DNA of 64,000 nt from Albugo candida (taxonomy: Eukaryota; Oomycota; Peronosporomycetes; Albuginales; Albuginaceae): positions 434,001-498,000 of the forward strand of contig CAJNAR010000153.1 of NCBI GenBank assembly GCA_905220665.1. The letters run 5' to 3'. How positions within the stretch are numbered: position 1 is the stretch's first letter; the number at the start of each line of letters is the position of its first letter. The position numbers were made by a program, and so were the translations under genes. Of the stretch, positions 20,246-31,900 are shown piece after piece. The notes beneath the pieces are model-generated. The model searched no databases. It was not told the origin of the DNA and was given only the letters and a program-made list of their open reading frames with translations.

Positions 20246-21415
20246 ATGGGAATCAAAGGATTGATGAAACTCCTTCAGGAGGAAGCTCCTTCTTGCATAC
20301 GAGAGGTTCAAATGTCACATCTAGCAGGAAGATCAATTGCAATCGATGCAAGTATGGCTCTCTACCAATTTCTCATCGCCATACGCTCCAACGACGGAGC
20401 GGGCCCAGCGCAGGTCTTGACAAACGAACAAGGCGAAGATACTTCTCATTTGCAAGGAATGTTCTCGCGAACGATTCGTCTTATGGAAAATGGCATCAAA
20501 CCCGTTTACGTATTTGACGGAAAACCGCCCGTTATGAAAAGCAAAGAGTTGGAAAAGCGGAAAGATCGACGAAATGCTGCCAACAAAAGTTTGGAAGAAG
20601 CCAACGAAGCGGGAAATTTGGTTGAAATCGATCGATTTTCAAAGCGGTTGGTTCAGGCGACGTCACAGCATAGTCAAGATTGCAAGGAGCTGCTGCGTCT
20701 GATGGGAGTGCCAGTTCTAACAGCTCCTTGTGAGGCCGAAGCAACGTGTGCGATGCTGGCGAAACATCACAAAGTTTATGCGAGTGGAACGGAAGATATG
20801 GATGTACTGACGTTTGGAACCCCAGTTTTGTATCGTCGTATGACTGTCGCAGCAAATAAAAAGGTTCCCATACTCGAAATCAAGTTGGAACAGGCGTTGA
20901 AAGCACTCGATTTATCTGAGGAGCAATTTGTCGATCTCTGTATCCTCTGCGGTTGTGACTATTGCGATTCCATTCGGGGAATAGGACCCAAGAAAGCGTT
21001 TAATGGCATCAAAGAGCATAAAACAATTGAAAATTTTCTTCAACATTTACAACAAAGTAATAACAAAGGCGTTGTGATTCCCGATGAGTGGCTTGGTGAC
21101 GATCCGATTTACAAACGAGCACGGGAGATGTTTTTAAATGCTGAAGTGATTGATGTGAATGACGTCGATCTCAAGTGGAAGGAACCTTTAGCCGAAGAAT
21201 TGAATCGTTTTCTAGTCGACAAACATGGATTTCGTGCGGATCGAGTCACCACAGGAATTGAGAAACTCAAAAAGTCGAGAAGTACGCAATCGCAAAAGCG
21301 GCTGGATTCTTTCTTCAAAGCAGTGCCTGGCGCTGCTACCTCAACGAAGAAACGGGAAGCGGTCAACTCGAAACATTCAGCTTCGAAAAAGTCGCGTTCG
21401 TCTCGGCCAAAATAA
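20246..21415 (+). CDS. FEN1: Flap endonuclease 1
   Basis: 389 aa, single exon, start MGIKGL as in all FEN1 proteins, because the N-terminal glycine is part of the active site. It cleaves 5' flaps in Okazaki-fragment maturation and long-patch base-excision repair. Metal-binding residues are in place: D34 (IAIDAS), the D of VYVFDGKPP, the two E of APCEAEATCAML, the two D of TEDMDVLTFG and the D of GCDYCDSIRGIGPKKA (H2TH region). The C-terminus carries a PCNA-interacting PIP box (QKRLDSFF) followed by a basic nuclear-localisation tail (KKREAV ... KKSRSSRPK). Length and layout match the family. Confidence 0.97.
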   Translation: MGIKGLMKLLQEEAPSCIREVQMSHLAGRSIAIDASMALYQFLIAIRSNDGAGPAQVLTNEQGEDTSHLQGMFSRTIRLMENGIKPVYVFDGKPPVMKSKELEKRKDRRNAANKSLEEANEAGNLVEIDRFSKRLVQATSQHSQDCKELLRLMGVPVLTAPCEAEATCAMLAKHHKVYASGTEDMDVLTFGTPVLYRRMTVAANKKVPILEIKLEQALKALDLSEEQFVDLCILCGCDYCDSIRGIGPKKAFNGIKEHKTIENFLQHLQQSNNKGVVIPDEWLGDDPIYKRAREMFLNAEVIDVNDVDLKWKEPLAEELNRFLVDKHGFRADRVTTGIEKLKKSRSTQSQKRLDSFFKAVPGAATSTKKREAVNSKHSASKKSRSSRPK

Positions 21416-21505
21416 ATTCTGATTCCAAACTATTGATTCGTGATTTCCAATTTGCATGATAGAGTACAGCTGACATCCATTCTGTGATGATTGAAGAGTG
21501 CTTGA

Positions 21506-23712
21506 TTACTGACCGCGTAGTCGCCTCGATTGTTCGGTGAGCCAAGACAAACTATGACACAAAAGCGAAAACATGACAGCAAACTCTGTGCGTGAATTGT
21601 CAGAGCCTTCATGAAAGAAATGCAGTAAGCTCGCAGCATAAGTCGAAAATGCTGGAACTTGACAAGCCGCAGCGACATGTCGATTGATTTCACGGGCACG
21701 GTCACCGCGATGCAGCTCATTGGTGACAAGAATGCGATGTTGTGTGCGAAGTGTTTCGATCACTTCTTTTGGGTAATGATCCGCTTCATTCAAAGCACCA
21801 TACATGAACGCATCCGAATCCAAAGTGAGCCTTTCAGCTTCCTTGATGCAAAAAAGAGCGCGCTGAAACTCATTCACCTCTAAAAGTCTCGGTTGGATAA
21901 GTCGTAAATGATGGAGAATCACCGGGAAAACCACAAACGAGCCGTCTACAAGCAGCCAGTCGAGGATTCGATACACTGTTTTGCTTGGAAATGTGGTCGT
22001 GAACAGACATAGGAGCCACTACAGATCATTCGTTTTAGCTTTCGACTACACAAATCGGAGCAAACACATTCACCTGCGATCCGAGCAGTTCCAGCGGCAG
22101 ATCCACATCTATACTGAAATCGTCTAGATCTGGCAAATGCTCCGCTACTAGATCTTTGAGCACCCGCATATCGGTTTGCGTGTCCACCATCGACGGTATG
22201 TAATAGCGAGGGAATATATCTTCACAAATAAGTGCCAGTAGCCAGAATATGGTTTCTTCTTCGAAATCCTGCAGCAAAAACGCCACAATAAAATTGAGTC
22301 CCTGCAGAAAAATGTCGTCAGTATTACGTCTGTCGCCCTCCAAATCGATGTGGACAAACTTGACAGTATCCAATTGCGACATTGCGTATCGAATACGCTT
22401 GCAATACTCTTCGCAAAGCAGCTTGACCCTTTTTCATAAACTTTTTCGTGCTGAACGTTCTATTCACGTCTAGTTCAATCTGTCGGAAAGCAATAGAATC
22501 CAGCGTATCAACTTGCTCCAAAAGATTTTCATAATAGCCTGAGCACTCGGATGTTCGCTTTTGTTCTATGGAGAATGAATCAGTAAGCACCCACTAAATT
22601 GTAGTTGAGCAACAATTCTCACCTGTACAGGATGCATACACAGATGAACGCCAGTGCTTTGGAATACCGACATTTCGAGCCAAATCTCGAAATAATTTAT
22701 TTTTCGGTTCTTTTAGCCTTCCTTGACGCCGCTTTTCAGTAAACTCATCGGGACACCCAAACGCTCTTTCCCAAATTCCACTGCGTTGTTCTTCGCGACA
22801 TTCCACATACGAACGCAAGTGAAAATGCTTCCTTTCTTTGGCCTTGGACGTGTCCCGATCGCAATCGTTCATCGACTTTGGTTCATGCAGAATTCGATCA
22901 AAAATCTTTTCCCGTCCTGTTTTGTTCAGAACACTCTCGACAGCGACTGTCTGGCTTTCATCAGGATGTGTTTCTGATCCTCCACAGAAAATCGTACGTA
23001 ACCGAAGCTGTCCTCCATTTACTGGATCAGTGATACAATACCACTTATCACTGACCGGATCTTGTGTTCGGCATAATTGTGCCAAAGAAACTCGCATCGA
23101 GCCAATGTTCCGATCCCCAGCGTCAAAAGAGTTAGCTTCTACATCATAAGATACCGCAACTTTGCTTCTTTGCATCTCCTTCTCCATACTTTGATCGTGC
23201 CATTCTTCAGAAGATACGCGTTGATTCGTTTCCATGCTATTCAGGCTACTTCCGCTGCAGCTTTGAGTGATATGACTACTGATACTATCACAGCTATTGC
23301 TGAGCAATTGCCCACTAACAGTAGCGGCATTCCATCGCAATTCTTCACATCGTTTATTGCCATCAAAACAGCGAATAGCTCGCTCTCCTTTGCTCGAAAA
23401 CATGTCGAAATAAAAACTGCATTCATTGAATAATTGCACACTAATGAAACCATCCATTGCTTCCTCGCAATTGAAATTCTCAATCTCAAAAATGTGTCGA
23501 AATTTGAACTTGATAAATTCTTGTCTTGGAATTGAAATTGTGTCGGACCGAATGGGAAGACAGTTTGCGCAATCAAAACCGCTGCTTTCGTTCGATTTGT
23601 TGCAGTGAGAGTGTAATTGTACCACAACATACACATCCGTCATTGCGATTGGTAGCGGATATAAATCACGCACACTTTTGAGTTCCACAAATAAGCGGCG
23701 TTTACTGTACAT
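21506..23712 (-). CDS. C2-TBC domain RabGAP
   Basis: Minus-strand gene with GT-AG introns between the blocks 23712-22610, ~22570-22360, ~22290-22070 and ~22020-21506. The N-terminus (RLFVELKSVRDLYPLPIAM, then YVVVQLH) looks like the first strands of a C2 domain. A Ser-rich linker follows. The TBC domain is clear: YYENLLEQVDTLDS, IELDVNRTFSTKKF, LRRVLQAYSIRNVAIGYCQ, GLNFIVAFLL, EEETIFWLLALI. TBC proteins accelerate GTP hydrolysis by Rab GTPases. In the usual IxxDxxR motif the arginine is present (IELDVNR), and the YCQ glutamine finger is present. The first exon could extend to an ATG at 23945 (MSPCRKKLDL); that part is less certain. The gene is divergent from the TOM1-like gene. Confidence 0.85.
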
Positions 23713-23993
23713 ACGATGGAGAAGGCTACGTCAGGATTCGCATCAAGCCACTGAAAAAGCAGAATGAAAACCTCATAGCGGCCGATGAGCAATTGGATTC
23801 TTTGCCCTAATGTAATGTTCACAAACAATTCAATTATGATACATGCTGTGATTCTTCTTAAAGTCAAATTATGTACCGTACCTGAATCGAAAGTACGAAT
23901 AGCACTTGCAGTAAATAGATCTAGTTTCTTGCGACACGGAGACATTGCTCATTTGGAAGACAGCAGAAGAGTAACGGCCACTGACCACTTACG

Positions 23994-25323
23994 ATGTCGC
24001 AGTCAGCAGAGACCAGTTTGACTACGAGGTGGGTGGATCCATGTAAAGGCGTTAGAATTGGTATACCCTTTCTGATAACAGATATCAATGATATTTACAA
24101 ATATAACTTGATTAGCATGCGCGTCGAACGAAATGCGGCGTTGTCGTACGCTTTTCTTGCTGATGCAGCTCTTTATTCAGTAATTGTCATTGCCAGCCTC
24201 GTTCAGCTAAGTCGAAATTGTTGGTATTATCGTTCTCTCACCGTACAAAAGATGATACACTTTTTCATGTTTGTTGGATCATTAAGTGCGTTCATTGTCG
24301 ATTTCAGCATATTGTTTACTGACCATTCTATCTCCAGCTCGTACAATCTTCCTCGCATTCGTCGCTTTCGACTGGTGTGATGCTTTAACAGGAAAAATTC
24401 ATCTTTCTTCGTGTTCTCATCTTGAACGTGACACATTTTACATTCTCGATCAATTCCCTATTTTGATGTATGTTGTCATCTACACCATGCTGATCCAATT
24501 CTGGGCACAAGTGTATTATAATGCTATCAACAACGCACAAAAGCTCCAATATCTCATTCGTCCCGCCCTCAATGTGTGGATACTGGTACGTTATTGACAT
24601 TTAACGCATCAGCAAAACGCAAGTAATCGCTGCTTGCGCTTGATACAGTGCATCATCATCGGACAAAGCATTCTTTGGATTCTTTATGCCACTTGTCTCC
24701 GGCGGGAACGTACGTCTCAATTGAGTTTATTTCTTTTCTCGAAAATGATGTACTCTTTTCACAGGCAATTTTGTCACTCAAAGCGAAGCACTACTCAATT
24801 TGTTTATGTTCTCAATAATTACCGCAGCTTTTGTGTACTTTGGAAGGAAAGCTTATTTGGAGCTCAGGTCTGGTTGTTGGTAGGAATCATAAGTCTTTGA
24901 CTCTTAATGTTTGTAGATCGATTCCGATTGAAATGAGTCTCCGCTCGAGGAAAATGAAAGAGGTGAGACCCGATACGTTTATTTTATGTTGGGTTTTGTC
25001 TCACATTCGTTTAGCTTATGGTTATGACGATTGCCTGCACAAGTTGTTTTCTGACGAGGAGTGTCATACAGATCTTTATATCGGAAGAAACACATCAGCT
25101 GCATGATCGAGCAAGTTGGTTTATCATAACGATGTACTACGGCGCGCTAGAGCTGATCCCTTCCATCACTACTCTGTATTACAATCGTCATATTCCCATG
25201 CAAAGTAGACGATTTCATCAAGATGCTGACACCATTCGAAGAAAAGGTCGACCGAATCAGAAGCTTGCCGAATCTCTCACGGAGACTTTGCTAGTCGATG
25301 GAGTCGAATCCAGTGAATTATAA
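23994..25323 (+). CDS. TOM1/THH1-like seven-transmembrane protein
   Basis: Multi-exon gene starting MSQSAETSL. Exon pieces lie around 23994-24340, 24350-24590, 24640-24720, 24760-24880, 24920-24960 and 25020-25323. Hydrophobic helices are evident (YSVIVIASLVQL, MFVGSLSAFIVDFSILF, YVVIYTMLIQFWAQVYYNA). The block ILDQFP...LIQFWAQVYYNA matches the conserved LDLPG...LLFWAEIYxQA region of plant TOM1/TOM3 and THH1 proteins. Those are membrane proteins of the vacuole or tonoplast with a GPCR-like fold. The last exon ends in a cytoplasmic charged tail (RRKGRPNQKLAESLTETLLV). Exact splice sites were not all verified. Confidence 0.62.
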
Positions 25324-25368
25324 AGCAAAGGAATTGAGATGCACATAGACAAAGCGCCAATGCTGAAG

Positions 25369-27118
25369 CTAGGATTCAACTTTTAGTTCTTGAGATACTT
25401 GAACCAGTGTTTCCAGCATGATATTATTCTCCTCAAATGTTCCGATGGTAGCACGCAAGCAATCCGATAAAAGATGTTGATTCCCACGATAACGAATGAC
25501 TACACCTTTATCAGCCATACGCTTGTAGACTGCAAAAGCTGATGGAACCTGTTTTTTGGAAAGACAACACTTGAGTCACGCAGATTTCGGAAATGGCACT
25601 TTGGAGAGCATACCCGGAAAAGGACAAAGTTTGAGTCCGATCGAAAAATCGTCTTGACAAAGCTCAATCCTCGCAGTTTTTCAACCACACGTCGTCGTTC
25701 CTATCGAATGCAGGAAGCTGGTTCAAGATACACGAGAGCCATTGATTCCGAGCATTTGAATGTACCGCAAGTATCTGCTGGATATTTCTTTGAAACTCAT
25801 TCTGATTATCCAACGCCTTTAATGCGATCTGATAGGAGACGTATGTGATGATCAACGCGGAATCAAGATTTCTTAGACGTACTTTTGCTGATAGTTTACT
25901 GATATTATATGGAGCTTTGACATTGTTCAGAATTTGGATCAGTTTCGGGTTTGCAAAAGCACACCCAACGCGTATTCCAGCCAATCCAAATCCCTTGGAA
26001 AAGGTCTGCAGCACAACAAGACGCTCATAGTTGTTCACAAGCGTGCACAGACTCTTTGCATCAACGCTGAAATCAATGTAGGCTTCATCGACGACGACCA
26101 AACCATTGAATTTCTATCGATTCGGATCAGTGAAAATGCTTCGGTAAGATGTGTTGGTCTCACCGGTGCATTCAAAATGGCTTTAATGTTCTTCCACTCC
26201 AGCAAATTTGCTGTCGGATTACCAGGACTGCAAAGAAATATCAATTTGGTCCTTGCAGAGATTGCGCGTAGAATCTATATTTCATCACTTCAGATCGAAT
26301 GTGATGTATCACTTTTTACGTACTTTGGTCACATCGAGGTGAAATGATGGCATGGCATCCTTCTACAATAACAAGCTCAGATCAATCTAGCAGCACGTGT
26401 CGAGCATACTCACATTCAGTCCGTGGGGATTTGTTTCTGGTGTATTCAGCTTCAACGGGACCGTGGCGATCTTCACATCATGAATATGCGCGCAAACAGA
26501 GTACATCCCATACGTCGCCGGCGTGATGAGAATCTCATCCTGACTTGGAGTACAGCAAATACGTATTAAAAGATCGATCGCCTCGTCACTTCCGACTCCG
26601 AGAAACACATTTTTTGGCTCAATACGATGACCAAAACTCGCGTCTTTATTTCTATATCAAATCAACTATCATTATGGAACGAATACAATAAATCAGCACC
26701 TGAAATGGGTAATGGCTTGCTTCAATTCCATTTGATACGGGCATGGATAGCGCTCCAAATGCTCATTCAGTAGCTCGATATCGGCGCTCGTAAGCGGTGG
26801 ACCGAGTGAATTTTCGTTTGCGTCGAGAAGTATCCCTAAGAAAGTAAATGCATGCAGTTGTGTTGCTAGTGAAGCGTCATTCCCGTCCGCACCTTGATTG
26901 TAGTCATCCCGAGCGCATCGATACGGACTTAATGTCAATATATTTGGTCGAATGATTGATTCAATAGTGACTTTGTCGGATGATTGTAACATAGCGATTG
27001 CATATTTTCTCTTCAGCTGATGGAATTGTGCTGCAATGTATCCCGCACCAAACGCAGTAATCGCTAACGCGCTGCCAAACCAAACATTATTATATCGGTC
27101 ACTCATGAGGTGATGCAT
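25369..27118 (-). CDS. Histidinol-phosphate aminotransferase with N-terminal hydrophobic segment
   Basis: HisC-type PLP enzyme: it transaminates imidazole-acetol phosphate to histidinol phosphate in histidine synthesis. Blocks in order: DANENSLGPP (substrate entry), FLGVGSDEAIDLLIRICC, DEILITPATYGMY, CSPGNPTANL, VVVDEAYIDFS and TFSKGFGLAGIRVGCAFA, whose lysine is the Schiff-base residue. The C-terminal arm ends in GVVIRYRG...LRATIGTFEENN. Several short introns interrupt the gene. Unusually, residues ~12-32 (VWFGSALAITAFGAGYIAA) form a membrane-spanning or targeting helix before the enzyme. The start is ATG at 27118, with a second in-frame ATG four codons later. The gene is convergent with the TOM1-like gene. 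Confidence 0.85.
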
Positions 27119-27219
27119 AGAATTAATATATTCGATATGTTGTCGTCTATATTTGCAGATAATACAAGCAACAAGCCTAATATGGTAATTGTAGTCAACC
27201 CTCGCTGTCGGATGCTAAA

Positions 27220-27405
27220 TTGATGATCGCTGAACGCGCTGTCGCGGCTTCTGTGTTGTCTCCATCGGACCCGCTCATATCCGACATGGTCAGCGTCACA
27301 GAATCTTGTCGAAATGACTTGTTGTTTTCTATTTTGACTGCACAGCGTCTCTCAGAAAAGGCAGAATGTCATATTGAACTACGCAACGCACCCGATTCTG
27401 AATAA
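27220..27405 (+). CDS. Hypothetical small protein, 61 aa
   Basis: Open frame starting MIAERAVAASVLSPSDPLIS, divergent from the aminotransferase gene. It is amphipathic and helical, with no known domain. The frame stays open upstream into codons QPSLSDAKL, so a 5' exon is possible. It could be chance. Confidence 0.3.
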   Translation: MMIAERAVAASVLSPSDPLISDMVSVTESCRNDLLFSILTAQRLSEKAECHIELRNAPDSE

Positions 27406-28733
27406 CGATTCAATTCGTGATTTTTCTGATCGCGATTGCAGGCACCTATACAAACGGGTCTCAGCGTCATCATAAGCTCGTGAGTGAAATTCTGAACCGT
27501 TGTATAGTCGTTCGCGCTTCGCGCGTGTGTCGACGCGATGATCCTCTCTATGATGCTTTTTATTTTCTCTTCGATAAGAATCTGGCGCAAAGTTGAGATA
27601 CTTTGATATGGCTTGATAAAGCTGACTGTGTACCTCTTGAGTCATTGATGTGACGCCTGCTATTCCACGTTCTTGTACTTGGTTCTTGAGTGCTGAGAGG
27701 CACATTCATGGCGATATCATCGTCTCTTTGTAAACATTGCAAATGATCATCGAGCCAGATAATCATGGACGCAAGCTGCTGGAGATCTGCTGATACTGAA
27801 TCGCGAAAGCCTAATGATAAAATAATGCTGGCTTTTTCGAACTATAGATATGGAAATGCATTCAGAGCTACCTCACCAACAACCCAGATTTCCTTCCGCA
27901 AAACGTTCTTCACGTGACACAATGAGTCGTAAAAGTCGCCATCACCTTGCACCCAAGTATCATCAAACAGCTTTTGACGGGTAAGGAGATCTAACAAACC
28001 GGCTAAAAGTATAAATCGATCGCAAATCTGCGCAAAGGCGTGAGAATGAAAAGCGTTGCGCATGAAGAAATAACAGACTTACGTTTTCATAAGCCAGTGA
28101 CAGTAGCTTTGTGGCGATGCTGCATACAGAGCACGCATCAATGCAGCCAAGTCAATCGAATTCTTGTGACTTACCCGTTATCAACGCCTTTCTGAACAAA
28201 CTGATTGAAGCGAAAATGACATCGCTTACAGCGACACGCATAAGTTTTTGTTCCATAGACTTTCAACTGAAACTGTTCCAAAAACATTCACACTTCTCTT
28301 ACAGCATACTTTTGCGGATAGAATGCAAACCTGTGGTCCATGAGGAGGGGCTGATTTGATCATTGTAAAAAAAGAGGTTGTATATTGTCTTCGCTCATGG
28401 GTGAAATACCATCGCTCTGAACCACAACACGGAGTCATCAAATGATTGCGTGCGCTGTGCAGTACCTTTGATTTGCGCTTTGCTCTTTTCTTCAAGGAAT
28501 CCACGCAATTTCAAATAATTCAATCCTCCTTTCTATAAAAGCTAATCGTTCGGTAGCAATTCATACAATGCTTTCATAAACACCACAAAACCTTTTGTCC
28601 ATTGATTTCGGCATACGCGCCGTCTAAATGGCACATAAATGGTCGAATTATTCCAATTATTAAGTATATGTATGCAAACATTGTTACCAATTATCAGAGC
28701 TGTCGCGACTTCCGTCTCAACTGATTCGGTCAT
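27406..28733 (-). CDS. Unrecognised multi-exon gene
   Basis: A run of minus-strand coding-like segments separated by GT-AG-like gaps. From 5' to 3' they include LIIGNNVCIHILNNW with KGFVVFMKALYELLP (28733-28542), GGLNYLKLRGFLEEKSKAQI (~28530-28470), DRFILLAGLLDLLTRQKLF with DTWVQGDGDFYDSL and VLRKEIWVVGE (~28060-27870), LQQLASMIIWLDDHLQCLQ (~27810-27720) and HSQLYQAISKYLNFAPDSY with a charged tail (~27640-27406). The pieces look like a soluble helical protein, but I cannot name a family or give exact exon limits. The 63-aa piece at the 5' end might be a separate gene. Confidence 0.4.
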
Positions 28734-28939
28734 TCGATGAGTCTAAAGTTTGATGGCAATGGCGATCTCAATCTGTAGGCTCTTTCTTATTGGCTTACGG
28801 CTATAGAATGCACCAATCATAAGCGCATATATACTCTGTGCTAACCAACGATTGGTCTAAAAGAACCTTCTCGTGCACGGAAGCGCTTCAAGTCGCAATC
28901 CATGACATCCGCTATTTCAACGCTGCTGGAGCACGTTCC

Positions 28940-31900
28940 ATGGCACGAATATCACATCGGGTACGCAAAAACGGTGTACTAATGTCTCATATCATTACAC
29001 GTATGTCACGCAGTGTCACCGATTGCGCAGAGCTTACAATGAATGTAATCGCTAATTCACAGCTATCCGGTAACTTGAGTGTCGTATGGCAATTCTCAGT
29101 GCAAGAAGGCGAAATTCATTTTCAAACCACACGAAACGGAGTCAAAGAGAGCGATATATCGAGACACAGAATGCTGCATCCAAACGAGCAGAGCGATAAC
29201 AAAGCATCTTCGTGGTGGACACGCTCAAAATCGTGTTCTTTGACAATTGCGCAATCGTTGGAATCTCTACAGACTTTTCATGAAGGGACTATCGAGCACG
29301 TGACTGCAGGAGACGCTGTTGTATTACGATGGGATACTTTCTTCTCCAAGATTGAGAGTCGGATTCGGGCACGCGCTTCAGTTGTCGAGAGAATGGGAAA
29401 TAAGAGACTGGAAAGAAGCGACGAACATGAAGTAGTGCACGAATACCGCCTTAAAACTCTTATGAGTGCAAAGCCTCTACCATACTTGATTGCAAAGGAT
29501 TTGAAGCAAAGGCCGCATTTGGGTCAGACAAAAGCTTTAGAGAACCACCAGGAAGCACTGATACGGAATTTAGAACGCGCCGTCACCGATATGATTGCGA
29601 TTTTCATGAACCAGCCTGATGTTCCTCTACATGAGGGTTCTGTGCGTGCGTTTATACTTTCATTAGAAGCCATTTTACTGGATGGCATTCAGGTAGCCAT
29701 ATCTGTTTCTCACTCGATATTCTCCTCAATGCCGATCGTTGACGTGCATAGAGTCATTTGATCCGAGACAGCTGGCCGGAAGCGTCATATTTGGTATTCT
29801 TGATGGAGACCAAGCATGTTTTACGCGATGATCGAGGGCTTGTTGAGGAAGTCGCACAAACGCAAGCATCAAAGAAAGCTTCATTTCTGGGTTGGACGAT
29901 TGCGCGGTGTTTCCTCTTTGGAGCATTGAATAGGAACATTTTGCATCACGCGATCGAGAATTTGATAAAGAGACGATCCATTATCGAAAGCTGTTACCGC
30001 CAGGACGCTTTACTGTATGAATATCGTCAAGCCAAACGCATTGTGTCGCTTCTGAGCGCTTTGCATGGAACCAAATTCTCAGTCGATCCTCAGGTTGCGT
30101 CTTTGAATGATATCCGACTTCCATTCAATGTCTGTCAGTACACTCCAGCTGATCTGACCAGCGATGACGACAATGTCCATTCCTTGAAGAGCGTTCATAC
30201 TGATACTGCAAATGCTGTTGGCTATTGGCTCGCCAGTGCGTCAAATCCCAGCGATAGAAAATTCTCGTCACTGAGCGATTGCTCACTGCCCAAATACTTG
30301 CTGCATACTTTTGAATGGCAAGTAGCAGAGATCAGGTACTTGGAGACTCAATCGCTTCCTTTCATTGATTTGTGGTCTCTTGACAGTCGAGGATCCTTGA
30401 AACGTATCCAAATATGTGATAATGTGTCAGTTGATTCGTCCTTTGTGGTGGTCGTACAATTCCAATTGCAAGCATTTGACATATTCCTTTCATTCAGTGC
30501 TCAGGACAGTCTCAAGGACCCAGGAGACGAGAATACCGCACATTCCCGGCGAGAAGGATTGACAATTCCCATACAGACTTTTTCATCGACATTTGGGACG
30601 GAAGTAGTCTTTTACCCACAAGATCCATCACAGCTGAAAAACAGGGCTCTGCTCATGGAATTGGATAACTCGTTTTCTATGTTGCGATCGAAAAAAGCCC
30701 ATTATCGATATGCGATTGTATCCCAGGATCAGTACGACGCCGCATGGATATCATGCATCGAAATGGCTCAGAGCATTTGCTGGAAACAGCAGAGTTTGCT
30801 TGGAGAACGACGATGTGCTAGCGTCCATACCACCCAAAGACGTCAAGAAGAGGAATTAGTACGCGAACAACACCAAAGTAAAGAGGATCGAAGGATACTG
30901 GGAATGAATGCATCCTTCTTTACCAATTCAGTGTCGTATCTTAAAGCTGGACTCTTGGATAGCGGCAAAGATACTGACGAGTGCGCGCTGTGCATGACAA
31001 TCTTTTCGTATTTTGGCCGCCAATTTCCGTGTCCATCCTGTCATCAGATCGTCTGTGTTGAATGTTCTCGTCATCGAATGTCTCGAAATTCCGATCGAGT
31101 TTGTGATCGATGTTTTCTAAAGCATTTGGATCGAGTCGTTCGTATCTCTTCCATCTTTGACGTCCATCCATTCTCATGTTGTGATATTTAGAAATCGGAC
31201 CGGCGTCAAGCAAAGGGTGCAGGTAATGCTACCTCCAATGCTGAGTCTGCTGCTTTTGCAGCTCTGAGATCCGATCCAACTATGGAAAAATACTTTAAAA
31301 TGCTAAGTGTTGGTGTGCCGCATACTGCCGTTGTCCAAAAAATGGTTCAAGATGAGGCAGAAGCAGAAAAAATCTCTCAATTCGCGGGAGGTCAATTGAA
31401 CGTGAACGATACTCAGCGACCATTACGAAGACGACAAAATAGGTGAGCGTTCTTCTCAAAAGCGTTTGACCAATATACTCACAATATCCTCCATTTCATA
31501 GCCATCCGGGATCATTTGGATTTGCTCGACCTCCAATTCAACTGAGAAAGATTCATTGGACGAGTCTGGAGACCAATCGAACCAAAAACACGATTTGGGA
31601 ACGAGTGACAGAGAAAAAAAGACTGGCTCCAATAACTATCACACCACACGACTTTGAGCAACTCGTCAATTTGTTTGGCCAGAAAACTGATACTAACGAC
31701 AATTTCCGCCCGCGTTCTGCACGAAAGCTGCCCATTTCTGCCTTGGATTCAAGACGTAGCCGAGCCATTTCTATCGGTCTAGCGCAAGTGAAAAGCGGCG
31801 GTGAATATACTTCGACCATTTCCGCAATCAAAGAATGTGATTTCAAAGTGCTGACTCTCGAGAGATTGATACGCTTGAAGGAAATCACACCCAACGCTGT

